DNA from: JAXLRU01 sp046330935
GTDB lineage: Bacteria > Actinomycetota > Actinomycetes > Actinomycetales > Kineosporiaceae
Direction of reading: 5' to 3'
DNA: 64,000 nucleotides
Assembly (NCBI GenBank): GCA_046330935.1
Contig: JAXLRU010000002.1
Span: forward strand, 682,001 to 746,000
The translations under genes and the position numbers were made by a program. The notes under the pieces were generated by a model. The model searched no databases and had not been told where the DNA came from. It was given only the letters and a program-made list of their open reading frames with translations. Positions 35,634-43,915 of this stretch are shown here, one piece after another (positions within the stretch are counted from its first letter, which is position 1; each line of letters starts with the position of its first letter).

Positions 35634-35663
35634 GCGTAAACCCACCTCCTCTGGTCTCAGGCG

Positions 35664-35682
35664 GTCACGGTCCATCCGTGAC
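35664..35682 (-). promoter_or_regulatory. Hairpin in the rpsF leader, candidate S6:S18 autoregulatory site
   Basis: A perfect 7-bp stem (GTCACGG at 35664-35670 and CCGTGAC at 35676-35682) with a 5-nt loop lies about 30 bp upstream of the rpsF start and near its ribosome-binding site. The rpsF leader of many bacteria binds the S6:S18 complex through a small CCG-containing hairpin. The match to that motif is suggestive only. Confidence 0.35.
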
Positions 35683-35798
35683 AGGAGGGCTGGTGCGTCG
35701 GCCTTCCCGGGCACCCGCCACCGCAACGGCGACGCGTGACACGGGTAGACCGTCGTCCAGGGTACCCGGTGTGCTCGGATGCTCCCGCATCGGCTGGG

Positions 35799-37463
35799 TC
35801 AGACGGCGACGGGCTCCACGACCGGGGCGGGGAGCAGCGGCTCGGGCTCGCGGGGCGCCGGCACGGGGTCGGGTTCCCGCGAGGCCGGGGAATCGATCCG
35901 GGCCCGCTTCACCGCGCTGACCATCAGCCAGGCGATGCCCGCGAGGCGCAGCGTCAGGAAGATCACGTAGAACGAGGCCGGGAGGCCCTTCGCCGAGTCG
36001 GACTGCGCCCCGATGTACATCCAGACCATCAGCCAGTAGACGATCTCCGTGGTGGCCCAGATCAGGTGGTCGCGCCACTTCAGGCCGGCCGCCCCGATCA
36101 GCGGGAGCAGGATGATCGTGGTCTGCGGGGCCAGGTTCTTCGACGACAGCAGGAAGAACCCGACGCCGAGCAGCGCGAGCTGGCCGAGGGTGGGCCGGTG
36201 CTTCAACGACAGGGCGAGCGCCACCATCGCGGCCACCCCGAACAGCGCGACGGCGATGGAGAGCTGACTGGCGTGGGTGACGCTCACGGCGTCGAACTTC
36301 TTCCAGATCCCGCCCGCATTGGGCTTGGCGTCGTGCAGCAGCGAGGGGATCAGCCAGGCCGAGCCGAACTGCACCTCGCCGGCCTTCCAGTCCAGCCACG
36401 CCTGCTTCAGCCCGCCGTCGTTGCCCGGCAGGATCAGGATGCGCACGACCATGACCGTCACCGAGGCCGCCGCGACCAGCAGCGCGGTGGGCACCCACCG
36501 GCGGGAGGCGACGGAGTAGGCGATCGCCGCGATCGCGACCACGAACGCCACGGGGTGGGCGGCGGTCGCCAGGCCGAGGACGACCCCCGCGAGCACCCAT
36601 TGCCGGCGCGAGAACAGCGCGAGGGCCACGGCGAGCAGGGACGCGGCGAGCAGCTGGTAGGAGATCAGCGTGGAGGTCACCAGGACGGGGCTGAGCGCCA
36701 GGTGCGCGGCGTCCCAGGGTCTGCGCCCGCTCGCGGTGGGCCCCGACATGGCCAGGGCCGCGACGCCGATCGTGAGCGCGATCGTGAGGGCCAGCGCGGA
36801 GGCGTCGAAGTAGCGGCGCACGTTGGCGGCGTCGTCGCCGCCCGTCGGCGTCAGGTGCGCGACCGTCCACATCGCGGCGGCGGCCAGCGGCGGCTGGTCG
36901 ATCTTCCCGTCGGCCACGGCCTGGGTCAGGCTCGGCTCGGGCGCCTCGCGCAGCCCGTTCATGAAGGTGATCGGGATGTCGCTGTAGCAGGCGTGCCAGA
37001 ACGCGTCGGGGGTGTCCCAGCCCATGTGCCGGCAGTGCTGCTGCTCGACCACGGCCAGCCCCATCATCGACGCGGCGAGCAGCACGAGCACCGAGGCGGC
37101 GCGCAGCAGCTTCTGCGCCGAGGCGAGATGCCGACCCGCGGGCCCACCGGCGACGTGGCTGGCCGCGCGCGCCACGGGGTCCTCCAGCGACGGCGCGACG
37201 ACGCCGCCCGCACGGATCGCGGCGAACCTGTCGCCCGCGGCCACCGGGAGGGCGTCCGCCGCCACGGGGAGGGCGTCCGCCTCGGGCGCGTTCCCGGCCA
37301 CGGCCGCGCCGTCGGTGACGCCGACGGGTGGAGTCACGGCGGGCGAGGACGAGTCGTCCGCGGACGGCTCGTGGTCGGGCCGGTCGGCGTCGGGCTGGGT
37401 CGCGTCGTCGCGGGTCACGAGGCGGGACTCTAGCCCGGAGGTCCCGGACTCGGGAACGCTCAC
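35799..37463 (-). CDS. Polytopic membrane glycosyltransferase-like protein
   Basis: 554 residues from a GTG at 37463 that overlaps the stop of the PBP gene. The first 110 residues are a disordered cytoplasmic tail that contains a tandem ALPVAAD duplication. About ten transmembrane segments follow. A large external loop after the first segment (EQQHCRHMGWDTPDAFWHAC) precedes DIPITFMNGLREAP, an arrangement seen in GT-C/GT87-like mannosyltransferases that use polyprenyl-phosphate sugars. From memory, the same gene sits between ponA and rpsF in other actinomycetes (Rv0051 in M. tuberculosis). Enzymatic activity is inferred, not shown. Confidence 0.78.
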   Translation of the reverse strand: MSVPESGTSGLESRLVTRDDATQPDADRPDHEPSADDSSSPAVTPPVGVTDGAAVAGNAPEADALPVAADALPVAAGDRFAAIRAGGVVAPSLEDPVARAASHVAGGPAGRHLASAQKLLRAASVLVLLAASMMGLAVVEQQHCRHMGWDTPDAFWHACYSDIPITFMNGLREAPEPSLTQAVADGKIDQPPLAAAAMWTVAHLTPTGGDDAANVRRYFDASALALTIALTIGVAALAMSGPTASGRRPWDAAHLALSPVLVTSTLISYQLLAASLLAVALALFSRRQWVLAGVVLGLATAAHPVAFVVAIAAIAYSVASRRWVPTALLVAAASVTVMVVRILILPGNDGGLKQAWLDWKAGEVQFGSAWLIPSLLHDAKPNAGGIWKKFDAVSVTHASQLSIAVALFGVAAMVALALSLKHRPTLGQLALLGVGFFLLSSKNLAPQTTIILLPLIGAAGLKWRDHLIWATTEIVYWLMVWMYIGAQSDSAKGLPASFYVIFLTLRLAGIAWLMVSAVKRARIDSPASREPDPVPAPREPEPLLPAPVVEPVAV

Positions 37464-39715
37464 GGCGAAGCCGATGCGCTCGGCGCCGCCCGACTGGTCG
37501 TCGGCCGCGCCCGGGTCGTGGTGGGCCTGGCCGTCTCGCTGGGTTCGTCGGTGGGCGTGGGCTCGTCGGTGACGCTGGGCTCGTCCGTCGGCGTGGGCTC
37601 GTCGGTGACGCTCGGCTCGCCGGTCGGGGTGTCGGACGGCGTCGCCCCGCCCGTGATCGACGCCGTGGGCGTCCCGCTGTCGGTGATCGACGGCGTTCCG
37701 GTGGGCGACTCGCTGCCGGAGGGCTTGATCTCCTCGCCCACCCACGCGGGCTCGGGGAAGTCCATCTTGCGAGCCTTGCCCAGGGCCTCCTTCATGTAGG
37801 CGGTCCAGATCTGGCTCGGGTAACCGGCACCGGTCTGCTCCGCGCCGTCGACGACGACCGTGACGGGGTTGCCGGCCTTGTCGGCGTCGAACAGGGCGAC
37901 CGTGGTGACCAGCTGCGGCGTGAAGGCGGAGAACCAGGCCGACCGGTTGCTCGAGGACGTTCCCGTCTTGCCTGCGACGGGTCTGCCGAGCGCTCGCGCG
38001 CGGCTGCCGGAGCCGCTCTGGACGACCTGCTGCATGGCGTACGTCGCGTCGGCCATGACGTCGGCGGCGAACTCCCGCCTGCCCGGGTCCTTGTGCTCGT
38101 AGAGCACCTTCCCGTCGGACCCGTCGATGCGCTGGACGAAGTAGGCCGGGTGCCGCACGCCCTGCGCTGCGATCGTCGAGTACGCCGAGGCGACCTCGAG
38201 GGTGGTCTTCGACGTGTCACCGAGGACGTTGGTGATGTTGTCCTTGATGTCCCTGTCCGGCAGCCCGGCCCGCACGGCGACCTGGTGGGCCTTGTCGGCG
38301 CCGACCTGGACGTTGAGGGCGACGTACACGGTGTTGACCGAGTTCGCTGTCGCCTTGATGAGGTCGATGTCGCCCCAGGGGCGGGGACCGAAGTTCTTCA
38401 CCTTGGTGCCCTCGAAGTACTGGGGCGAGTTGCCGTTGAACTTCGTCCGCAGCGAGACCTTGTTCTCCAGCGCCGCGATGAGGCCCCAGGGCTTGAAGGT
38501 CGAGCCGACCTGCCCGCTCGCCTGGGTGCTGTTGTCGAGCTGGTGCTGGGCGTCGAACCCCGGCCCGCCGTACGTGGCCAGCACGGCGCCGTTGCGGGGA
38601 TCGATCGTCGTCAGCCCGACCCGCAGCGTGGGCTGGACGTCCTTGGGAAGCTCGTCCTTCACCGTGGACGCGGCGAGGGCGACCAGCCGCTTGTCGTAGG
38701 TGCTGTGGATGCGCAGGCCACCCCGGTCGATGTCCTTGTCGGTGAGCTTCTCGCCGTTGACGGTGAGCGTGAGCAACGCCTTGCGCAGGTTCTTGCGCAG
38801 GTAGCCCACCTGCCCCGCGTTGCTCGCACTGATCTTGACCGGGATGATCGTCGGGAAGGTGAGTTTCGAGCGCTCGGCCTCGGTGAGCTTGCCGATGGCG
38901 ATCATCCCGTCGAGGGCGTGGTTCCACCGCACCACGGCGCGGGCCTTCGACTGGGGCCCGTCCAGCGGGTCGTACAGCTCCGGGCCGTTGATGATGCCGG
39001 CGAGGTAGGCGGCCTCGCTGAGCGTGAGCTTGCTCGCGGGGTGGCCGAAGTAGGTCTGGGACGCCGCCTCGATGCCGTAGCTGTTGCGGCCGAAGTAGAT
39101 GGTGTTCAAGTACTGGGAGATGATCTCGTCCTTCTCCATCTTCCGGCCGATCTTCACGGCGATGAAGAATTCCTTGATCTTGCGGGAGCGGGTGCGCTCC
39201 TGCGTGTTCAGCAGCACGTTCTTCACGTACTGCTGGGTGAGGGTCGACCCGCCCTGCAGCGGCCGTCCGCGAGCGTTGTTGTAGGCGGCACGAGCGATGC
39301 CCCGCGCGGAGATCCCCGGGTTGGTCTCGAACGTGCGGTCCTCGGACCCGATCGTCGCGTCCTTCATGACCTGCGGAATCTTGCCGTTGGGCAGGATCAT
39401 CCGGTTCTGCTCCTGGAACCGGGTCATCTCGCTGCCGTCGGACCAGTAGACGATCGTGACCTCGGACTTCGTGATGTCCGCGATCTTGGGCAGCGGGGTG
39501 CGCGCGTAGGCCACGGATACGGCGGCCACCACGCCGCCGACCACCAGGAACGTCGAGAGCAGCATCAACCGCAGCGACGGCAACCAGCGCATCCACCGGA
39601 TCCGGGACTTCGCCCGCGGGTAGTTGATCCAGTTCTTCTTCGCCCGGCCCGCGCCGGAGCCGTCGGGCCCTCGGTTGGCGCGCCGGGCGTAGGGGCGGTC
39701 ACTGCGGATGGTCAA
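37460..39715 (-). CDS. Bifunctional peptidoglycan synthase (class A PBP, PonA1-like)
   Basis: 751 residues from ATG 39715. After a short cytoplasmic tail and one membrane segment (LMLLSTFLVVGGVVAAVSVA), the GT51 domain shows GSEDRTFETNPGISARGIAR and QGGSTLTQQYVKN. The transpeptidase domain shows SxxK as STFK in GQVGSTFKPWG, SxN as SVN in ATANSVNTVY, and KTGT in PVAGKTGTSSSNRSAW. The external C-terminus is a Pro/Thr/Ser/Glu-rich tail of about 90 residues. It polymerises and cross-links peptidoglycan. It is translationally coupled to the membrane glycosyltransferase-like gene. Confidence 0.95.
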   Translation of the reverse strand: MTIRSDRPYARRANRGPDGSGAGRAKKNWINYPRAKSRIRWMRWLPSLRLMLLSTFLVVGGVVAAVSVAYARTPLPKIADITKSEVTIVYWSDGSEMTRFQEQNRMILPNGKIPQVMKDATIGSEDRTFETNPGISARGIARAAYNNARGRPLQGGSTLTQQYVKNVLLNTQERTRSRKIKEFFIAVKIGRKMEKDEIISQYLNTIYFGRNSYGIEAASQTYFGHPASKLTLSEAAYLAGIINGPELYDPLDGPQSKARAVVRWNHALDGMIAIGKLTEAERSKLTFPTIIPVKISASNAGQVGYLRKNLRKALLTLTVNGEKLTDKDIDRGGLRIHSTYDKRLVALAASTVKDELPKDVQPTLRVGLTTIDPRNGAVLATYGGPGFDAQHQLDNSTQASGQVGSTFKPWGLIAALENKVSLRTKFNGNSPQYFEGTKVKNFGPRPWGDIDLIKATANSVNTVYVALNVQVGADKAHQVAVRAGLPDRDIKDNITNVLGDTSKTTLEVASAYSTIAAQGVRHPAYFVQRIDGSDGKVLYEHKDPGRREFAADVMADATYAMQQVVQSGSGSRARALGRPVAGKTGTSSSNRSAWFSAFTPQLVTTVALFDADKAGNPVTVVVDGAEQTGAGYPSQIWTAYMKEALGKARKMDFPEPAWVGEEIKPSGSESPTGTPSITDSGTPTASITGGATPSDTPTGEPSVTDEPTPTDEPSVTDEPTPTDEPSETARPTTTRARPTTSRAAPSASASP
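37541..37630 (-). repeat. 36-bp tandem repeat in the PBP tail
   Basis: Units at 37541-37576 and 37577-37612 are near identical, with a partial third to 37630. Each encodes a 12-residue unit of the EPTPTDEPSVTD type in the extracellular tail of the peptidoglycan synthase. Copy number is likely variable. Confidence 0.8.
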
Positions 39716-39839
39716 GGCTCTCCTCCGGTCGGTCCCCCGCGGCCGCGGTCCAGTATGCGCGCTCCCGCTGAGCGCGGGACCGACATGTCCGTACCCGCCG
39801 AGGACGGCGACACGGCCCCCGCCCCCTCCCCGTGCGCGG

Positions 39840-39890
39840 GGACGGCCCCTTTCGGAGGACGCACGACGGCGTCCTCCGGGTGGGCCGTCC
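39840..39890 (-). terminator. Two-tier hairpin terminator after the DUF2690 pair
   Basis: An outer 9-bp stem (GGACGGCCC at 39840-39848 with GGGCCGTCC at 39882-39890) encloses a small internal loop and an inner 9-bp stem (GGAGGACGC at 39854-39862 with GCGTCCTCC at 39869-39877). It begins 20 bp after the stop of DUF2690 paralog 3 and would stop leftward transcripts before the PBP gene. Confidence 0.75.
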
Positions 39891-39911
39891 TCGCCGGTCA
39901 GCGGCCGCCGG

Positions 39912-40439
39912 TCACAGGTGCACCCAGCCGGACCAGTTGTCCAGGGCGTAGCCCTGGCCGTAGGAGTTGACCTGGTCCACCGACGTGTCCGAGGCCATCG
40001 GCGAGGAGAACTGGAAGGTCGCGTTCTTCGACGTCGAGATGTCTCGTTCGGCGGTCCACCCCTTCGGCACGGTGACCACCGGAAGGCTCGGGTCGATCCG
40101 GGTCCAGATCCCGATCTTCACGGTCCAGACCTCGTCGGTGTGCTCGGGCAGGCGCTTCACCTTGCCGGTCGCCCGCGTCCACGACGCCCGGCACGAGGCG
40201 GAGTACCTCAGTTCCTGCTTGTACACGATGATGTCCTCCGAGCTGCCCTCCCCCAGGTAGAGGGTGTCGCTCCAGATCGTCTTCGCATCCTTCGCGCAGC
40301 TCTTGCCCACGGGGCTCTTGCCGTTGCAGGTCGCCCCGCTGCAGCTCGGCGTCGCCGCCTCGGCACCGGCGGCGGGGGACAGGACCGCCGCGGCGAGCAG
40401 GACGGCCAGCGAGCGGGCGAGTGTCGTGCGGACGCCCAT
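39912..40439 (-). CDS. Secreted DUF2690-like protein, paralog 3
   Basis: 175 residues from ATG 40439, whose A is shared with the stop of the upstream paralog (TGATG arrangement). The signal peptide MGVRTTLARSLAVLLAAAVL ends around AEA. The mature part opens SCSGATCNGKSPVGKSCAKD, then ELRYSASCRASWTRATGK, WTRIDPSLPV, FQFSSPMASDTSVDQV and a closing W-VHL. The last Cys pair of the other paralogs is absent: the end reads NSYGQGYALDNWSGWVHL, so one disulfide is missing here. Function unknown. Confidence 0.85.
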   Translation of the reverse strand: MGVRTTLARSLAVLLAAAVLSPAAGAEAATPSCSGATCNGKSPVGKSCAKDAKTIWSDTLYLGEGSSEDIIVYKQELRYSASCRASWTRATGKVKRLPEHTDEVWTVKIGIWTRIDPSLPVVTVPKGWTAERDISTSKNATFQFSSPMASDTSVDQVNSYGQGYALDNWSGWVHL

Positions 40440-40975
40440 CAGAGGTGCCGGTATCCGCTGCAGTGCCGGCCGGTCGATTCCCAGTAGCACGCGGACACCT
40501 GGTCGATCCCCGTGTCGGTGGCCATCGGCGTCCAGAACTGGAAGTGCGACTTCTTCTTGCGCGAGACCTTCTTCTCGGCCGACCAGCCCTTGGGCTTGGT
40601 CGCCGGGATGGGCAGCGAGGGGTCGACGCGGGTCCAGATCTCAGCGGGGATCCACGCGTCTTCGTACAGGTCGTCGGAGATGCCGTACTTCACGTCGCCG
40701 GTGATCCTCGTCCAGGACGCGAGGCAGGAGGGCGAGTAGCGGATCTCGACGAGGTACTGGATCTGGTCGTCGTACATCTCGCCGTAGGTGGTGACCTGGT
40801 GCTTCCAGACGCTCTTCGCGTCACTCGCGCACGAGGTGCCCGAGGGGTTCTTGCCGTTGCAGGCCGAGCCCATGCAGTCGGGCTTGGAGGCGGCGTGGGC
40901 CGCGGGCGCGGCAACACCGCCGATCAGGCCGAGCGAGAGCAGGGCGATGCCTGCCAGGTTCCGAAGCGTGCGCAT
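40439..40975 (-). CDS. Secreted DUF2690-like protein, paralog 4
   Basis: 178 residues from ATG 40975. The signal peptide MRTLRNLAGIALLSLGLIGG ends AHA. The mature part has DCMGSACNGKNPSGTSCASD, VEIRYSPSCLASWTRITGD, IWTRVDPSLPI, FQFWTPMATDTGIDQVSACY and CSGYRHL. A Lys/Arg-rich insert (KKVSRKKKSH) distinguishes it. It is the upstream member of the second tandem pair and shares one nucleotide with paralog 3. Confidence 0.85.
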   Translation of the reverse strand: MRTLRNLAGIALLSLGLIGGVAAPAAHAASKPDCMGSACNGKNPSGTSCASDAKSVWKHQVTTYGEMYDDQIQYLVEIRYSPSCLASWTRITGDVKYGISDDLYEDAWIPAEIWTRVDPSLPIPATKPKGWSAEKKVSRKKKSHFQFWTPMATDTGIDQVSACYWESTGRHCSGYRHL

Positions 40976-41080
40976 GCGAAAGGTCCTCCCCGTGGTGTCT
41001 CCCCTGACCGAACACGCGGAAGGCTAGCGGGTCGGCGCCTGCGACTCACCTGAGCACGGGTACCCAGGATCGTGAGCGGC

Positions 41081-41794
41081 TCAGCCGGCCGGGACGACCT
41101 CGCGGCGGCGCAGCCGACCGGCGATCTGCTTCTGCTCGTCCCCGAAGCGCTCGAGTTCCTCGGCGCCGCTGGCGGCCAGGGCCGACCACGCGCCGTCCCA
41201 CTCCCCCGCCATCCGCACGGCGGCGGCGACGGCGGCGAGCGCGTCGCGGCGGCTGGGGGCGCCGGCGCGGGCGGGACCGGCCAGCAGGGTCGCCTCGACC
41301 TCCGCGCGGGTCGCGGCGGCGAACCAGGCGAGGTCGGCACGCAGGCCGGTGTCGAGGGCGTCGGGCAGGGCCGTGGGAAGAGCCGCGACGACGTCGTCGG
41401 ACAGCGGCACCAGCAGCGACATCACCTTCTCGCGCAGCACCTCCTCGTCGTCGGACAGCAGCGGCAGCGCCGGGACGACGAGCGCGGCGGTCAGGGCCCC
41501 GGCGGCCCCGTGCAGCGCGTCGAGGACGTAGTAGCGCAGCAGCCGCGAGTCCCCCGCGAGCAGGCCGACGGCGTCGGGAAGGACGGGCAGCGCGGCGGCC
41601 CCCAGCTCGGACAGCACGAAGGCGCCGGCGCGCCGGGCCTGGGCGACGTCGCTGGTCAGCAGGGGTCGGACGGCCTCCACGCGGGCCCCGCCGGAGACGA
41701 GACCGAGCAGTTCGCAGGCCAGGGTGTCGACCTCGTCCCGGGGGACGTCGGCGACGCACAACCGGGCGACGAGGGCGTCGGCGGGCGTGGTCAT
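41081..41794 (-). CDS. HEAT-repeat-like helical protein
   Basis: 237 residues from ATG 41794. Repeating Ala/Leu/Val-rich helical pairs (ARRAGAFVLSELGAAALPVL, LLRYYVLDALHGAAGALTAA, VLREKVMSLLVPLSDDVVAA) suggest HEAT-like alpha-solenoid repeats. No catalytic residues stand out. A protein-binding role is likely but the partner is unknown. It is divergent from the fibronectin-type gene at 42069. Confidence 0.7.
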   Translation of the reverse strand: MTTPADALVARLCVADVPRDEVDTLACELLGLVSGGARVEAVRPLLTSDVAQARRAGAFVLSELGAAALPVLPDAVGLLAGDSRLLRYYVLDALHGAAGALTAALVVPALPLLSDDEEVLREKVMSLLVPLSDDVVAALPTALPDALDTGLRADLAWFAAATRAEVEATLLAGPARAGAPSRRDALAAVAAAVRMAGEWDGAWSALAASGAEELERFGDEQKQIAGRLRRREVVPAG

Positions 41795-42068
41795 GGCAGC
41801 ACCTCCGAGTCGCTTGCCGGGCACGGGACGCTTCCGCGGGAAGCGACGCTACCGGGTCGAGCGTGCTCGCGACCACGCTCTCCGCTACCAATCGTGTCCG
41901 ATCGAGCACATTGCGTCGGAGTATGGCGATCTTCCTCGCCTTCCGGCGCAGCGGGACCGGCCGTTCCTTGACGCGGCGCGCCCGGCCCGACTGCATGGGA
42001 CCCGCCCTCGTGCGCGCCCCCGGACGGCGTCGCGCGGGCACCGGATCGATCACCCACGGGAGGCACCG

Positions 42069-43658
42069 TTGCGCACCGGCGCGCACCACACCCGAACCGC
42101 CGCCGTCCTCACGGCCTCGGCGGCCACTCTCGCGGCGATGCTCGCCGCCACCAGCCCCTCGGCGGCCCAGGCCGTCGGCTCCGGGGCCGCGGGAGGGCCG
42201 CCCGCGCGTCCCCTCGCACCGTTCGCCCTCACCACCCGCACCATCGGCAACGCCATCACCGTCGCCTGGGACGTGCCCGAGGGCGGCAGCCGCCCCGTGG
42301 CCTTCGAGGTGCTCGAGGGCAAGACGGTCGTCGCCCGCAACGACACGACATCCGCCGTCGTCCGCAACCTGCCCATGGGGTCCAGACACAGCTTCACCGT
42401 GCGGGCCCGTGACGCGGCCGGGAGGGTCTCGCCGCCCAGCGCACCCGTCAACGGCAACATCGCCCCGCCCCGCGGCACCCCGCCGCCGTGCGTGAACGAG
42501 CCGGTCACCGACCTGATGGCGAGCGACGTCACCGCCAGCAGCCTGACGCTGCGCTGGACCGACCCACTGCGCACGGGCAGGGGGTACGACGCCGACATCG
42601 GCGGCAACCGCGTCTACATCGTCCTCGTGGACGGCGTGGCCGTGGCCCAGTCGTGGACCGGCCGCCCCGTGCACCTGTCGGGCCTGCCCGCCGCGACGAC
42701 CGTCAAGCTCTCGGTCAGGGCGTCGGGCTGCAGCGGCGCACCCCTGCCCCCCACCCCCGTGCTCGCGGTGACGACCGCGGCCGGCCCGAGCGCGCGCCCG
42801 CCCGCCTCACCGCACGCCGTCGTCATCACGTCGACGGACCGGGCCATGAAGGTCGAGTGGAACCTGCCGACCGCCAAGCCCGAGGGCGCGACCGCGGTGG
42901 ACCACTGGGCCGTGTACCTCGACGGCAGGCTCGCCGGCACCGCGGACCCCGGTGCCACGAGCCTCATGCTCGACGGCCTGTGGTGGGGTGAGGTGTACAC
43001 CGTCGCCGTCGTGGGCGTGGACGCGGCGGGCATGCAGGCGAAGGGCGCCTACACCGACGCCATGCTGCTCAACTGCCGCAGCTCGGGCATCGCCCCGCCG
43101 CGTCAGGTGAAGGTCAAGGCGGTGTCGGCCTCGACCCTCACGGTGACCTGGGCGCAGGACAGCCAGCCCACCGGGACGGCGATCTACGTGGACGGGCAGT
43201 GGGCGACCGAGACCCAGGCGCTGGGCTCCACGCGCGTCACCGGGCTGGCCCCGGGGGCGCACACCGTCACCGTCAACCCGCACATGGAGGTCCGCAACGC
43301 CCCCTGCGGGAACGCCCCCGCGTCGGCGCCCGTCACCGTCACGCTGCCGGCCGGGCCCACCGCGCGTCCCGGGTCGCCCACCGACCTGACCCCCCAGGTG
43401 CCGATGATGCCCGGCTACCCGACGTCGGTCGTGACGTTGACCTGGACGGCGCCCACCACCGGGACCGCGCCCGTCTCCTACCGCGTCTACGACGACGCGG
43501 GCAAGCGCCGCGCGGCCTCGACGACCACGCGGACGACGGTGAAGCTGCCGGCCGGGACCACCACGATCCTTCGGGTCGTGGCCGTGGACGCCGCGGGCAT
43601 GGAGTCGGTGCCCAGCTTCGACGCCCCCGTGCACGTCGGCGGGCCGCTCGTGCCCTGA
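42069..43658 (+). CDS. Secreted fibronectin type III repeat protein
   Basis: 529 residues from a TTG at 42069; GGGAGG lies about six bases upstream and the next residues form the signal peptide (LTASAATLAAMLAATSPSAA). About five FN3-like domains follow, seen as NAITVAWDVPEGGSRPVAFE, SLTLRWTDPL, AMKVEWNLP, TLTVTWAQD and VVTLTWTAPTTGTAPVSYRV, each with a matching Y-x-V-x-A/V-x-D-A-G element. Several domains carry single Cys residues. There is no catalytic domain and no anchor. It is likely a surface or extracellular adhesion/spacer protein. Confidence 0.8.
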   Translation: MRTGAHHTRTAAVLTASAATLAAMLAATSPSAAQAVGSGAAGGPPARPLAPFALTTRTIGNAITVAWDVPEGGSRPVAFEVLEGKTVVARNDTTSAVVRNLPMGSRHSFTVRARDAAGRVSPPSAPVNGNIAPPRGTPPPCVNEPVTDLMASDVTASSLTLRWTDPLRTGRGYDADIGGNRVYIVLVDGVAVAQSWTGRPVHLSGLPAATTVKLSVRASGCSGAPLPPTPVLAVTTAAGPSARPPASPHAVVITSTDRAMKVEWNLPTAKPEGATAVDHWAVYLDGRLAGTADPGATSLMLDGLWWGEVYTVAVVGVDAAGMQAKGAYTDAMLLNCRSSGIAPPRQVKVKAVSASTLTVTWAQDSQPTGTAIYVDGQWATETQALGSTRVTGLAPGAHTVTVNPHMEVRNAPCGNAPASAPVTVTLPAGPTARPGSPTDLTPQVPMMPGYPTSVVTLTWTAPTTGTAPVSYRVYDDAGKRRAASTTTRTTVKLPAGTTTILRVVAVDAAGMESVPSFDAPVHVGGPLVP

Positions 43659-43696
43659 TCCGCCACCGGCACGACCGGCCCGCTCGGGCCGGATCA

Positions 43697-43739
43697 GGGG
43701 CCGCTCCCATGCCGCTGTCGCGGGCGTGGGGGCGGCCCC
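43697..43739 (+). terminator. Hairpin terminator after the FN3 gene
   Basis: A 17-bp stem with two G-T pairs (43697-43713 with 43723-43739) and a 9-nt loop lies 38 bp after the FN3 stop and just before the padR promoter. It would insulate padR-ino1 from readthrough. Confidence 0.75.
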
Positions 43740-43765
43740 TTCGCATGGTGAACTGCCGGTGACGC

Positions 43766-43794
43766 TTGCATGTCGCGCGGGCGCCGCCTATCGT
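43766..43794 (+). promoter_or_regulatory. Putative sigma-70-type promoter of padR
   Basis: TTGCAT (43766-43771) and TATCGT (43789-43794) are separated by exactly 17 nt. Transcription would start near 43800, inside the inverted repeat described next. The -35 is weak (TTG conserved), so the call rests on spacing and position. Confidence 0.45.
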
Positions 43795-43797
43795 CCG

Positions 43798-43818
43798 GAT
43801 GTATCGCACCGATACATC
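43798..43818. promoter_or_regulatory. Perfect inverted repeat, predicted PadR operator
   Basis: GATGTATCG (43798-43806), spacer CAC, CGATACATC (43810-43818): a perfect 9-bp inverted repeat with a 3-nt spacer. Its ATGTAT...ATACAT core matches the type of site bound by PadR-family dimers, and it covers the predicted start point of padR. Autorepression is the likely mode. Confidence 0.65.
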
Positions 43819-43915
43819 GAGCCGTCAGAGAAACGTTCGGCGGCCGACGATCCTGCGAGCCGCGCGGCCACCCCGGCCACGCGCCGCGGGCCCGACCACC
43901 GAGAGGAGCGCGGCG

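Noticed and set aside
39341..39377. EDxxF motif of the PBP GT51 domain reads NPGIS instead of HxGxD
   Set aside because: This variant is normal for actinobacterial PonA1-type enzymes as I recall them, so it is not a defect.
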